From positions 62,001 through 126,000 of the forward strand of contig JARLJH010000063.1 of assembly GCA_031291305.1 (NCBI GenBank): a DNA stretch of 64,000 nt, in the 5' to 3' direction. The number at the start of each line of letters is the position of its first letter. The first letter of the stretch is position 1. Below, piece by piece: positions 10,464 through 19,180 of the stretch. Below the pieces are notes generated by a model. It worked only from the letters and a program-made list of their open reading frames with translations, did not search any database and was not told the origin of the DNA. Both the position numbers and the translations under genes were made by a program. The stretch comes from Rhodoferax sp. GTDB taxonomy: Bacteria; Pseudomonadota; Gammaproteobacteria; Burkholderiales; Burkholderiaceae_C.

Positions 10464-11280
10464 CAAATGCTCCGCGCTGGTACAACCCTGTCTCGGGTGA
10501 CTGGGGAAAGCGCTTGATCAACTGCACAGCGAGTTGGTTCATTGCCTCAGAATTGCCCATGCGCCGCTCAATTTTGATACCCAACCATAGCGTTTCGGCA
10601 TTGGCCAACTCGGTATTGTTCAAGCGCCGGATGTAAAACAGTGCCCGCACAAAATCTTGACGTTGATAGAGCACATTGGCTAGGTTGTAACCCGTCACCG
10701 GATTGCCCGCGTCATAGCCATAAGATTTACTTAAGCTGGCCTCAGCTTCGGGCAATTGCCCTGCCTTGATCTGGCACAAGCCCTGGGCCATATATGTTTT
10801 TGCGCGCTCGGCATAGAGTGGATTGGCCAGAGCTTGAGCAAAATAATCCATGGATTGTGCGAAGTGCCCTTCTTGGCATTTCAACCAACCCATGTTGTGC
10901 AACACATTGCTATTGTGCGGCTTGAGTGACAGTGCCTTATTAAAACTTTCTTCTGCAATGGGGAAATCATTCAAGCGCATATAAATCAAACCGCGCAGGC
11001 TGAATGCGTCCGAGTATGTCGGGTCAATAAGAATCACTTGCTTGATTTCATCCAAAGCAATAGTGACTTTGCCTTGCTCGAGATACCCCAGTGCCAGCTG
11101 CATCCGGATGTGTGCACGCTTACGTTCAGCAGTCTCATCAGATTCCGTGATGATGTCGTCATGCATCTCACCAACGCGACTCGCTCCAGTCGGCCCCGCA
11201 CAACCACCTAAGGTTATCCAAGTGCAAAACACACAGGCAGAAAAAACCAACTCAAGATAACGCATCGACTTGTTTTTCAT
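10456..11280 (-). CDS. pilW: PilW/PilF type IV pilus biogenesis TPR lipoprotein
   Basis: PilW (PilF) is an outer-membrane lipoprotein that helps assemble the PilQ secretin. The 274-residue product has a lipoprotein signal ending in LGGC (about residue 28) and at least five tetratricopeptide repeats (for example YSDAFSLRGLIYMRLNDFPI and NSNVLHNMGWLKCQEGHFAQ). It lies between rlmN and rodZ, as in other proteobacteria, and the 15-base gap from rlmN suggests one transcript. No other pilus gene is in the window. The call rests on the TPR lipoprotein architecture together with this conserved position. Confidence 0.88.
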   Translation of the reverse strand: MKNKSMRYLELVFSACVFCTWITLGGCAGPTGASRVGEMHDDIITESDETAERKRAHIRMQLALGYLEQGKVTIALDEIKQVILIDPTYSDAFSLRGLIYMRLNDFPIAEESFNKALSLKPHNSNVLHNMGWLKCQEGHFAQSMDYFAQALANPLYAERAKTYMAQGLCQIKAGQLPEAEASLSKSYGYDAGNPVTGYNLANVLYQRQDFVRALFYIRRLNNTELANAETLWLGIKIERRMGNSEAMNQLAVQLIKRFPQSPETGLYQRGAFDE

Positions 11281-11295
11281 CGTGGCTTTCGTTGT

Positions 11296-12516
11296 TCAGA
11301 TTTTCGTATTGGGTGGAATGGTCGCCGAGATAGACTGGATATCAATACTGCGTTGACGCGCGATTCGAACGGCGACCCGGGTCCGATCCACCACATCACC
11401 GGCCAGCTGTCCGCAAGCGGCGTCAATATCATCGCCACGTGTCTTGCGAATGGTTGTGGTAATACCCGCATCGCTCAATATTTTTGAAAATGCCAGAATG
11501 CGATCAGGCTTGGATCGGCGCAAGCCGGAGGCTGGAAAAGGGTTGAACGGGATCAGATTGAACTTGCACCATGTCACCGAGCGACCATAGTGTTTGATGA
11601 GTTGAACCAGTTCCCGAGCCTGGTCGTCACCGTCATTGACGGCATCAAGCATGCAATATTCAATAGTGATGAAATCCCTGGGAGCATGCTTCAAATAGTT
11701 CACACAGGCGGGCATCAACTCCTCCAGCGGATGCTTGATGTTGAGCGGCACAAGATTGTCGCGTAAAGCATTGTTTGGCGCATGCAGCGATACCGCCAGC
11801 GCAACCGGGCATTCAAGCCCTAGCAAATCCATCTTATTGACCAGACCCGATGTCGATACCGTGACGCGGCGACGTGACAACCCGTACCCATGGTCATCAA
11901 GCATCATTCGTAAAGCAGGAATCAGCGCCGAATAGTTTTGCAGCGGCTCGCCCATGCCCATCATCACCGTATTGGAAATAACCCGTTCATCACGCCCTAG
12001 ATGTTTGCGCAAAAAATGCTCAGCGAACCATAGCTGACCGATGATCTCGCCCGTGGTCAGATTGCGGCTGAAACCTTGGTGTCCGGTCGAACAAAACCGG
12101 CAACCCATAGCGCATCCTGCTTGGGTTGAAATGCAAAGCGTACCACGATCATCTTCGGGGATGAACACTGACTCAATGGCGTTGCCTGCACCCACATCAA
12201 ACAACCATTTGATGGTGCCATCTGCAGAGATATGCTGCGACATGACTTCCATCGACGTGACGTGCGCGACACCTTGAAGCTTGGCGCGCAAAGATTTCGC
12301 CAGATCGCTCATGTCATCAAAATTCGAGCAACCTCTTTGATGGATCCAACGAAACAGCTGTATCGCCCGAAAACGCTTCTCACCAAGAGACTCGCATAGG
12401 GCCGTCAGACCATCCAGATCGAAGTCAAGCAGATTGACCGTCGAACCAGGCACCAACGTCATCTCACGCCGTCTAGCCGAGGCGTGAAGTTCATCATGCG
12501 CTATTTCAACGGTCAT
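11296..12516 (-). CDS. rlmN: RlmN, 23S rRNA/tRNA adenine-C2 methyltransferase
   Basis: RlmN is a radical-SAM enzyme that methylates C2 of A2503 in 23S rRNA and of A37 in some tRNAs. The motif CAMGCRFC (CxxxCxxC) binds the [4Fe-4S] cluster. GMGEPLQNY is the SAM-binding GGE-like region, and a C-terminal cysteine (DAACGQL) supplies the methyl-carrying residue of the family. At 406 residues it is slightly long. The frame starts at ATG 12516, but ATG 12462 ([15 protein letters not shown]) would match typical relatives better at the N-terminus. It is encoded directly after ndk, with an eight-base gap. Confidence 0.95.
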   Translation of the reverse strand: MTVEIAHDELHASARRREMTLVPGSTVNLLDFDLDGLTALCESLGEKRFRAIQLFRWIHQRGCSNFDDMSDLAKSLRAKLQGVAHVTSMEVMSQHISADGTIKWLFDVGAGNAIESVFIPEDDRGTLCISTQAGCAMGCRFCSTGHQGFSRNLTTGEIIGQLWFAEHFLRKHLGRDERVISNTVMMGMGEPLQNYSALIPALRMMLDDHGYGLSRRRVTVSTSGLVNKMDLLGLECPVALAVSLHAPNNALRDNLVPLNIKHPLEELMPACVNYLKHAPRDFITIEYCMLDAVNDGDDQARELVQLIKHYGRSVTWCKFNLIPFNPFPASGLRRSKPDRILAFSKILSDAGITTTIRKTRGDDIDAACGQLAGDVVDRTRVAVRIARQRSIDIQSISATIPPNTKI

Positions 12517-12524
12517 GCCAGACG

Positions 12525-12950
12525 TCAGCGAGAAAAAATGCTCATACCAGGAAAAAAGAAGCTAACTTCGACGCTAGCCGTCTCAGTAGCATCTGAACCG
12601 TGCACAGCGTTGGCATCAATGCTGTCTGCGAAATCAGCACGGATGGTTCCAGGCGCTGCCTTTTTGGGATCAGTGGCGCCCATCAGTTCGCGGTTTTTCA
12701 GGATAGCGTTCTCACCTTCCAGCGCCTGAATCATGACTGGGCCAGAAATCATGAAGTCCACCAGATCCTTGAAAAAAGGACGCTCTTTATGCACAGCGTA
12801 AAAAGCCTCGGCTTCACGACGGGACAGGTGTGCCATTTTGGACGCCACGATTTTCAAGCCAGCGGCCTCAAAACGAGCGTAGATTTGACCGATCACGTTT
12901 TTGGCAACAGCATCAGGTTTGATGATAGAGAGAGTGCGTTCGATAGCCAT
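12525..12950 (-). CDS. ndk: Ndk, nucleoside diphosphate kinase
   Basis: Ndk balances nucleoside triphosphate pools by transferring the gamma phosphate through a histidine. The 141-residue product starts [15 protein letters not shown], has the nucleotide-binding segment [20 protein letters not shown], and His in NAVHGSD is the phosphorylated residue. It is full length. The ATG at 12950 is preceded by AAGGAAA at good spacing. It heads the ndk-rlmN-pilW-rodZ-ispG-hisS-yfgM-bamB-der run. The 94-base gap to rluB probably holds a promoter, which I could not assign. Confidence 0.97.
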   Translation of the reverse strand: MAIERTLSIIKPDAVAKNVIGQIYARFEAAGLKIVASKMAHLSRREAEAFYAVHKERPFFKDLVDFMISGPVMIQALEGENAILKNRELMGATDPKKAAPGTIRADFADSIDANAVHGSDATETASVEVSFFFPGMSIFSR

Positions 12951-13044
12951 GTAATTTCCTTTTGAATAAAAAATGGGGTCATTCGACCAAAACCGTTGAT
13001 CTTAACCTGAGCCAGCTTCCAAGGCATCAGGCCAGCATTTGCTT

Positions 13045-14187
13045 TTATCTGTTGCGTCCGCCTGGCCTGCGTCCTGATCCGATGCTTCCGCCACGCTTTT
13101 TACCGGCTTCCTGGCGTTGCCTGGAAAAGCTGTCCGCACCGATATACCCTACAGATGTTTTCAACGGGTCCGGCTGTTTTGATGCTACTTGTTCCGGGGA
13201 CGGGGATCGAATGGCCCCCCTACCCAGCTTGTTTCGGTTGCGCGCTGGCACGCCTGTGCCGGGCACTGTATGTTGTGCAGACCTCCGCGATTCATGAACA
13301 CCCGCGTCCTGCACTTGTGAGGCCCGGGTCAACAAACGAATGTCGGCATCATCAAGTTCCACCCAGGCGCCACGCTTCAAACCTCGCGGTAACACCATGG
13401 AACCATAACGAATGCGGATGAGTCGGCTGACAGCATGCCCTACTGACTCGAGCATGCGACGCACTTCGCGGTTGCGTCCTTCAGAAATGGTCACGCGGTA
13501 CCAGCAATTCGAACCCTCGCCACCACCTTCTTCGATGGAACCAAAATGCGCCATGCCGTCGTCGAGCCGAACGCCATCTAGAAGCTTGTGCTTTTCTTCC
13601 TGTGTCAGAGCACCCAACACCCGCACGGCGTATTCACGCTCCAGCCCAAAGCGAGGATGCATCAGGTTGTTTGCCAGTTCGCCAGAACTGGTGAATAGCA
13701 GCAAACCCTCAGTATTCAAGTCCAGACGACCAACCGACTGCCATTTGCCCTGAAACAACTTGGGCAATTTACGAAAAACCGTCGGCCGGTTCTGTGGGTC
13801 ATCATGACTAACAACTTCACCGGCAGGTTTGTGGTAAGCAAGTACACGCGCAGGAGGCGGTGCGATCTTGAAACGAATGGGCTTGCCGTTAACTTTGACA
13901 TGATCCCCAAACTGAACACGTTGTCCAATATGTGCTGGCTCATTGTTGACGGTAATACGCCCCTCTAGAATGAGTTGTTCCATCTCTAGTCTAGAGCCCA
14001 TGCCCGCCTGAGCAAGAACTTTATGTAGCTTGGGAGATTCGGGCTGAGGGGGCAAGACACGCTTGAGTTCAGAGGCTTCAATGTCGCCTTCCGCAGCATC
14101 AAACACACCGGATACAACGTCTTCAAAACGAATGACGTTGCTATTGCCTGTAACAGGCATGGACGGCTCAGTGGAAAGTTCAGTCAT
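13045..14187 (-). CDS. rluB: RluB-type 23S rRNA pseudouridine synthase
   Basis: This is an RsuA/RluB/RluE-family pseudouridine synthase, probably acting on U2605 of 23S rRNA. After a roughly 45-residue acidic leader comes an S4 RNA-binding domain ([20 protein letters not shown]) and the catalytic domain with [12 protein letters not shown], whose Asp is the nucleophile. [15 protein letters not shown] is a further family motif. The C-terminus (after about residue 290) is a basic tail rich in Arg, Gly and Pro without domain similarity, a common extension in betaproteobacterial RluB. The start overlaps the scpB stop by four bases, and the scpB-rluB pairing is widely conserved. Confidence 0.92.
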   Translation of the reverse strand: MTELSTEPSMPVTGNSNVIRFEDVVSGVFDAAEGDIEASELKRVLPPQPESPKLHKVLAQAGMGSRLEMEQLILEGRITVNNEPAHIGQRVQFGDHVKVNGKPIRFKIAPPPARVLAYHKPAGEVVSHDDPQNRPTVFRKLPKLFQGKWQSVGRLDLNTEGLLLFTSSGELANNLMHPRFGLEREYAVRVLGALTQEEKHKLLDGVRLDDGMAHFGSIEEGGGEGSNCWYRVTISEGRNREVRRMLESVGHAVSRLIRIRYGSMVLPRGLKRGAWVELDDADIRLLTRASQVQDAGVHESRRSAQHTVPGTGVPARNRNKLGRGAIRSPSPEQVASKQPDPLKTSVGYIGADSFSRQRQEAGKKRGGSIGSGRRPGGRNR

Positions 14188-14879
14188 AGTGTGTCCTGTT
14201 CAGGTGCAGATGCAAGCGGGCTCTTGCCCATGTTGGGGTCGGCGGACCAATTCAGTTCTGCAGTACTCGAATCAACGGATGCCACAGCAACAGATTTGTG
14301 TGTCGGCTCAAGGCCTGCCACGGTTAGTTCCTGGGCCAACAGCGTTTCCAATGCGTCTGTTGACCGAGTTGGCGACGCCAGAAGCGGCAATTGATCGAGC
14401 GAATCGAGCCCCAGGTCGTCCAGGAAATGTCTGGTAGTCGCAAACAAAGCAGGTCTCCCAACGGTATCACGGTACCCGATGGCCTCAATCCAGCCACGGT
14501 CTTCGAGCTGTTTAAGGGTCAGGGAATTAACGGTCACACCACGTATATTCTCGATATCCCCCCGAGTAACGGGCTGCTTGTAGGCAATGATGGCCAGAGT
14601 CTCCAGCGTGGCACGGGTGTAACGTGGCGGCTTTTCGGGATGCAGACGGTCCAGATAAACCCGCATCTCAGGCCGACTCTGAAACCTCCAGCCATTGGCA
14701 ACAGACACTAGTTCGAGGCCGCGATCTGACCAGTCCACCTGTATTTCGTCGAGCAGGACATCAACAACGGCAGAGCTAAATTCATCCCCTAACAGGACGC
14801 GCATATCCCGAACGGGCATAGGTTGCTGCGCACAAAGCAATGCTGTTTCCAGGATACGCTTGGCATCCACCGTGTTCAT
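14184..14879 (-). CDS. scpB: ScpB, condensin-associated segregation protein
   Basis: ScpB is the winged-helix (kite) subunit that works with ScpA and SMC in chromosome condensation. The conserved region includes [20 protein letters not shown] and the following [10 protein letters not shown], then [19 protein letters not shown]. The rest is a variable acidic tail. The open frame begins with TTG at 14921, but ATG 14879 ([15 protein letters not shown]) gives the standard N-terminus and 231 residues. No scpA lies in the window, so the pair is split here or scpA sits elsewhere. It overlaps rluB by four bases. Confidence 0.9.
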   Translation of the reverse strand: MNTVDAKRILETALLCAQQPMPVRDMRVLLGDEFSSAVVDVLLDEIQVDWSDRGLELVSVANGWRFQSRPEMRVYLDRLHPEKPPRYTRATLETLAIIAYKQPVTRGDIENIRGVTVNSLTLKQLEDRGWIEAIGYRDTVGRPALFATTRHFLDDLGLDSLDQLPLLASPTRSTDALETLLAQELTVAGLEPTHKSVAVASVDSSTAELNWSADPNMGKSPLASAPEQDTL

Positions 14880-14992
14880 GGTTGGCAAACTCAGATCAAA
14901 ACACACCCTTTGGGGCGGCAAAAAGATTTGGAAGACGTGATCAAGACCGACAAGTCATCGGTGGCACGTTAATACGCACTGCAAGTGCAGCG

Positions 14993-16009
14993 CTAAAAAG
15001 AGTCACTATTGTAATTGAGACCCCACGCGACAAGTGCTGCCGAAAAATCTGCGGGAAGTGGTGCCACAAAAATCAAATTGTTCAATGTTACAGGGTGAGC
15101 AAAAGCCAACTTGGTGGCATGCAGAGCCTGCCGTTGCATACCCGCCGCAGCCAAGCCGCCATAAACCTGATCACCCACCAAGGCATGCCCTATAGATGTC
15201 AGGTGCACCCTGATCTGATGCGTTCTACCGGTGTGCAAAGTGCACTTGAGCAAACACCCCCGGTCAACATTGACAAGACACTCAAAGTCAGTTTGGGCCG
15301 CTTTACCCGCGTGCGCGGCCAGATCAACCACCGCCATACGCAAACGGTTGCCTGGGTCACGGCCAATAGGTGCATCCACATGCTGGGAGAGACTACCCCG
15401 CCATTTGCCATGAGCCAGGGCCAGATACTGACGCTTGACCGTGCGTGCGGCAATAGCCTGCACCAACGCGTCCATCACCTTGCGAGTGCGCGCCACCACC
15501 ATCAATCCACTTGTATCTTTGTCGAGTCGGTGAACAATGCCTGCTCGTGGCAAATTAAAAGCTTGGGCGTCGTGACCCAATAAGCGATTCATCAACGTCC
15601 CGCTCCAGTTACCGGGGGCAGGATGCACTACCAATCCCGCAGGTTTGTTGATCACCAGCAGATATTCATCCTCAAAAACAATATCCAGTGGTAGGTTCTC
15701 GGCCTTGAAAGCCTGGCTCTGGGGCGTCGGCCTTAGTTCAATTTGACCAACATCACCGGCCTTGGCCTTGACGGAGGCCTTTTTGACCACCTTGCCATTG
15801 ACTGACACGCCGCCTAGATCAATCAACTGCTGCAAGTAGCTGCGGGAAAACTCGGGCACCAGATCAGTCAGCGCCAGATCCAGACGCATGCCGTGATGTG
15901 CTTCGTCAAAAAACAATGCCCGCAGTTCAACATCCTGACCGGCCTCTTCTGCAGCCTCGCTATCCTGGGATGCAAGGGCGGTCGATATAATTTGTTGAGT
16001 GTTCTTCAA
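14993..16009 (-). CDS. rluD: RluD-type 23S rRNA pseudouridine synthase
   Basis: RluD makes the conserved pseudouridines at 1911, 1915 and 1917 of 23S rRNA. The S4 domain occupies about residues 38-100 (RLDLALTDLVPEFSRSYLQQ), and the catalytic domain carries GIVHRLDKDTSGLMVVA with the nucleophilic Asp. HTGRTHQIRVHL is the RluA-family motif. The 338-residue frame begins with TTG at 16009, supported by AGGA about ten bases upstream. The next ATG (15889) would cut into the S4 domain, so the rare start is likely real. It diverges from bamD with only 14 bases between start codons. Confidence 0.92.
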   Translation of the reverse strand: MKNTQQIISTALASQDSEAAEEAGQDVELRALFFDEAHHGMRLDLALTDLVPEFSRSYLQQLIDLGGVSVNGKVVKKASVKAKAGDVGQIELRPTPQSQAFKAENLPLDIVFEDEYLLVINKPAGLVVHPAPGNWSGTLMNRLLGHDAQAFNLPRAGIVHRLDKDTSGLMVVARTRKVMDALVQAIAARTVKRQYLALAHGKWRGSLSQHVDAPIGRDPGNRLRMAVVDLAAHAGKAAQTDFECLVNVDRGCLLKCTLHTGRTHQIRVHLTSIGHALVGDQVYGGLAAAGMQRQALHATKLAFAHPVTLNNLIFVAPLPADFSAALVAWGLNYNSDSF

Positions 16010-16023
16010 GAAAGCTGTCCTAC

Positions 16024-16830
16024 ATGCCTGATGTCAAATTATCTGCTGCCCGCGCCTTGATGCTTGCGTGCGGTGCCCTGCTGTTAGGCGCTTGCTCCAC
16101 CACACCCACCGATCCAACTGCGGGCTGGAGCCCCAACAAAATCTACGCTGAAGCCAAGGACGAGCTTAGTACCGGCGCATATGACAAGGCAGTCCCCTTG
16201 TTTGACAAGCTCGAAGGCCGCGCCGCTGGTACACCCCTAGCGCAACAAGCCCAGCTGGACAAGGCCTACGCGCAGTTCAAAAACGGCGAGCCCGTGCTGG
16301 CTGTTGCCACGCTGGACCGCTTCATGAAGCTGCATCCGGCGAGCCCTGCGCTGGATTACGCGCTATATCTTAAAGGCATTGCCAATTTCAACGACGACTT
16401 GGGTTTGTTCGCCTTCCTGACACGTCAGGATCTTTCGGAGCGTGACCAACATGCGGCCAAAGAATCGTTCGAGTCCTTCAAGGAACTGGTTACGCGCTTT
16501 CCGGACTCCAAGTACGCAGTCGATGCCAGTGCGCGCATGAATTACATTGTGAATTCGCTGGCTGAGTCTGAAGTGCATGTGGCGCGCTATTATTATCAGC
16601 GTGGCGCCTACCTTGCGGCCATTAACAGAGCGCAGACAGCCATTACGGACTACCAAGGCGTACCAGCTCTGGAAGAAGCGTTGTTCATCATGGTGAAGTC
16701 TTACGATGCGCTGAACTTGCCACAGTTGCGAGATGACACCAAGCGAGTGCTTGAGAAGAACTATCCTCAGACCCTTTACCTGACGCAAGGCTTCAAAGCC
16801 AAAACGCAGCCTTGGTGGAAATTTTGGTAA
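16024..16830 (+). CDS. bamD: BamD, essential outer-membrane assembly lipoprotein
   Basis: BamD is the essential TPR lipoprotein of the BAM complex. The 268-residue product has signal and lipobox LLLGACS (Cys near residue 24), then TPR units covering about residues 35-245, with strings such as KIYAEAKDELSTGAYDKAVP, DYALYLKGIANFN and RQDLSERDQHAAKESFESF. The length is typical. It is divergently placed to rluD, a pairing common in beta- and gammaproteobacteria, and is followed five bases later by a PP2C phosphatase gene on the same strand. Confidence 0.96.
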   Translation: MPDVKLSAARALMLACGALLLGACSTTPTDPTAGWSPNKIYAEAKDELSTGAYDKAVPLFDKLEGRAAGTPLAQQAQLDKAYAQFKNGEPVLAVATLDRFMKLHPASPALDYALYLKGIANFNDDLGLFAFLTRQDLSERDQHAAKESFESFKELVTRFPDSKYAVDASARMNYIVNSLAESEVHVARYYYQRGAYLAAINRAQTAITDYQGVPALEEALFIMVKSYDALNLPQLRDDTKRVLEKNYPQTLYLTQGFKAKTQPWWKFW

Positions 16831-16834
16831 AGGC

Positions 16835-17599
16835 ATGAGCACCCAAGGTTATCGAGTCACGGCATCAACCGGCATTCACAAAGGCGACCGGGATTACCAG
16901 CAGGATCAGGTGAGTCTGATGAGCCACCACCACGTCAAAGGGTGTGTGATGGCTGTTCTGGCTGATGGTATGGGTGGACGCAGTGGTGGACGCAAAGCCT
17001 CAGACCAAGTCATGATGACCGCGCGGCAACTGTTTGATCGCTACTCACCCAAAGACGATGATCCTGTTGCCATGCTGAGTCAACTGGTCATGGAAGCGCA
17101 TATGGTGATCAAACTGACGGCTATCTCTTCAGAGGAGGAGCCGCACAGCACCATCGCCGTTTTCATCCTGAACCCCGATGGAAGTTGTCATTGGGCTCAT
17201 GCAGGCGACTCGCGGATCTATCACTATCACGGCAAGCAGCTGGTCAAGCGCACCCGGGATCACTCTTACGTGCAAACGCTAGTGATCAAGGGGGAGCTCA
17301 CCGAAGAGCAGGCCAATGTTCACCCACAGTCCAATATCTTGATGGGTTGCCTGGGTACAGAAAAAGAGCCGCCCATCAATGTCCACTCCATCGCCAAGTT
17401 GCAACCAGGTGACACGCTCATGGTTTGCAGTGACGGCTTGTGGCACTATTTCACCGAGGCGGAACTGGGCTCCGTGCTGGCCGCATTGTCCGCTCGTGAA
17501 GCCACGGAGTTCCTGATTGACAAGGCGCGCTTGCGCGCCAAAGGCAGTGGTGACAACCTGTCATTGGCCATCGTCAAGGTCGAAGCCGCACCCGCTTGA
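16835..17599 (+). CDS. PP2C-family serine/threonine protein phosphatase
   Basis: This is a metal-dependent (PPM) phosphatase of 254 residues. Metal-binding motifs are visible in order: RDYQQDQ, LADGMGG, HAGDSRIYHY, CSDGLW and GSGDNLSLAIV, with the invariant aspartates present. There is no signal peptide or membrane segment, so it should be cytoplasmic. It follows bamD by five bases and is probably co-transcribed. No partner kinase gene lies next to it, although PPM enzymes are often paired with Hanks-type kinases. The substrate cannot be inferred. Confidence 0.9.
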   Translation: MSTQGYRVTASTGIHKGDRDYQQDQVSLMSHHHVKGCVMAVLADGMGGRSGGRKASDQVMMTARQLFDRYSPKDDDPVAMLSQLVMEAHMVIKLTAISSEEEPHSTIAVFILNPDGSCHWAHAGDSRIYHYHGKQLVKRTRDHSYVQTLVIKGELTEEQANVHPQSNILMGCLGTEKEPPINVHSIAKLQPGDTLMVCSDGLWHYFTEAELGSVLAALSAREATEFLIDKARLRAKGSGDNLSLAIVKVEAAPA

Positions 17600-17626
17600 A
17601 CTTTTTGCCGCTGTTTGACGCTTTGG

Positions 17627-18010
17627 TCAGCGAGGTATATCCGTTGGTTGAACGGAAGTGCCTTGTTGTTTTTGTTGCTGTGCCGCCAAATTGGCTTCAA
17701 TGCGCTTGAGCGCCTCCTGCGCGTTGGTTTGGCGATCCAAATCATTCAAAATTAGCTCCTGGCGACGTAATTCATCCATCGCCAATCGGCGGTTCTTGCG
17801 GGCTGCACGCAAACAGTCTGACACTGCAAAACGGCTGTAGCACTCGCGTTCTGCCTGCAAATAGACAGCTTCGTGGTCGGCACGCTCTTGAGCGATGCGC
17901 TGGCGTTCGGCCTGTGCATCCAGCGGCAAAGGCGGCTGCTCAGGGACTTGAGCCGTTGCCAGAAACTGCCAGAAGACCAGCATCAGCCCCACCAATTTTT
18001 TTAATCTCAT
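17627..18010 (-). CDS. Small secreted coiled-coil protein of unknown function
   Basis: I do not recognise a family. The 127-residue product begins with a clear signal peptide (MRLKKLVGLMLVFWQFLATAQ), so it is likely periplasmic. The mature part is highly charged and rich in Ala, Arg, Gln and Glu, with two cysteines (ECYSRFAVSDC) that could form a disulfide, followed by a predicted helical region and a Gln-rich tail. It overlaps the zapE stop by four bases, so it is co-transcribed with zapE. Its end converges on the PP2C gene with a 27-base gap and no terminator that I can see. Confidence 0.75.
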   Translation of the reverse strand: MRLKKLVGLMLVFWQFLATAQVPEQPPLPLDAQAERQRIAQERADHEAVYLQAERECYSRFAVSDCLRAARKNRRLAMDELRRQELILNDLDRQTNAQEALKRIEANLAAQQQKQQGTSVQPTDIPR

Positions 18011-19104
18011 GTCAGTCGCGTGTCCACATTGCGACGCTCCAGCGCCAAAAACTCACCTGTTTGCATTTCCTTGATGCGCGACACGGTTCGCGCAAATTCG
18101 TTGGCCAACGGCCCCTCGGTGTACAACTGGTCTGCCGCCACCTCGGCTGACATGATCAGATTAACACGCCGATCGTAAAGCACATCCACCAGCCAGGTAA
18201 AACGTCGAGCCTCAGCGGCCATACGCGGGACCATTTGCGGCACATCACTGAGCAAAACGGTGTGGAACTGGGTGGCCAGTTCCAGGTAATCGTTTTGCGA
18301 ACGCGGGCCACCGCACAGGGTTTTGAAGTCAAACCAGACGACGCCACCTGCCCGTCGGCGCGCGTGGATCACGCGTGACTCGATTTGCAACACCGGATCT
18401 TCGTTATGCTGCTCAGCCAGACGCGTAAATGCATCCATCATGGCCGCATCCGAGGCAGCACCCAGTGGCGTGTGATACAGCTGCAACTGGTCAAAGGTGA
18501 GCCCTCGGTAGTCAGTACCGTTATCCACATTGATCACCTGCAACTGCGTTTTCAGCATCTCAATCGCTGGCAGCAGGCGGTCACGATTGAGCCCGTTGGG
18601 GTACAGATCATCCGGCTTGAAGTTAGAGGTGGTCACCATGCCCACACCGTTGTCAAACAGGGCTTTGAGCAGTCGATGCAGGATCATCGCATCGGTGATG
18701 TCCGACACATGAAATTCGTCAAAACAGATCAGGCGGTATTTTTCGGCCATGTGCTTGGCCAGCCGGTCCAACGGGTTTACCGTACCCTGCATGGCAGCCA
18801 ATTCGCGGTGCACCTCACGCATGAACTCATGAAAATGCAAGCGCGTCTTGCGCTTGAGTGGCACTGCCGTGTAAAAGCAGTCCATCAGGAAACTCTTCCC
18901 CCGCCCTACCCCGCCATACATGTACACGCCACGTGGAATTGGAGGGTGGTTGATGAGTTTCTTCAGTGCGTTGGAGCGCTTTTCTTTGAAATGACTCCAT
19001 TCACGCGCACAGATTTCCAGCGTCTGAACCGCACGCAGTTGTGCCGGGTCAGACGTGAATCCACGCACGGCAAGTTCTGCCTGATAAATCTTCTTAACCG
19101 TCAC
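18007..19104 (-). CDS. zapE: ZapE/AFG1-family cell-division ATPase
   Basis: ZapE is an AFG1-like ATPase that associates with the Z-ring and can destabilise FtsZ. Walker A is GGVGRGKSFLMD, Walker B ICFDEFHVSDITDA, and sensor-type residues are in TTSNFKPDDLYP. The open frame reaches a TTG at 19149, but that codon lies inside an intergenic palindromic repeat (19119-19172). I therefore favour GTG 19104 (VTVKKIYQAELAVRGF), which matches the usual N-terminus. Neither start has a strong ribosome site. It sits downstream of sucA-odhB-lpdA, an arrangement common in betaproteobacteria. Confidence 0.9.
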   Translation of the reverse strand: MTVKKIYQAELAVRGFTSDPAQLRAVQTLEICAREWSHFKEKRSNALKKLINHPPIPRGVYMYGGVGRGKSFLMDCFYTAVPLKRKTRLHFHEFMREVHRELAAMQGTVNPLDRLAKHMAEKYRLICFDEFHVSDITDAMILHRLLKALFDNGVGMVTTSNFKPDDLYPNGLNRDRLLPAIEMLKTQLQVINVDNGTDYRGLTFDQLQLYHTPLGAASDAAMMDAFTRLAEQHNEDPVLQIESRVIHARRRAGGVVWFDFKTLCGGPRSQNDYLELATQFHTVLLSDVPQMVPRMAAEARRFTWLVDVLYDRRVNLIMSAEVAADQLYTEGPLANEFARTVSRIKEMQTGEFLALERRNVDTRLT

Positions 19105-19118
19105 GGCTGCGTCATTTA

Positions 19119-19172
19119 CTATAGATAATAGAGCTAACTTCCCTTGCAAAACAAGGGCTAGAAGTCATTTTT
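19119..19172 (-). repeat. Palindromic repeat copy upstream of zapE
   Basis: On the plus strand the copy reads CTATAGATAATAGAGCTAAC through CAAGGGCTAGAAGTCATTT. Its core is the hairpin CCCTTG/CAAGGG (19141-19157, loop CAAAA). It fills most of the gap between lpdA and zapE and contains the alternative TTG start of zapE. It has the same orientation as the aceF copies. Confidence 0.65.
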
Positions 19173-19180
19173 ATGCTCAA

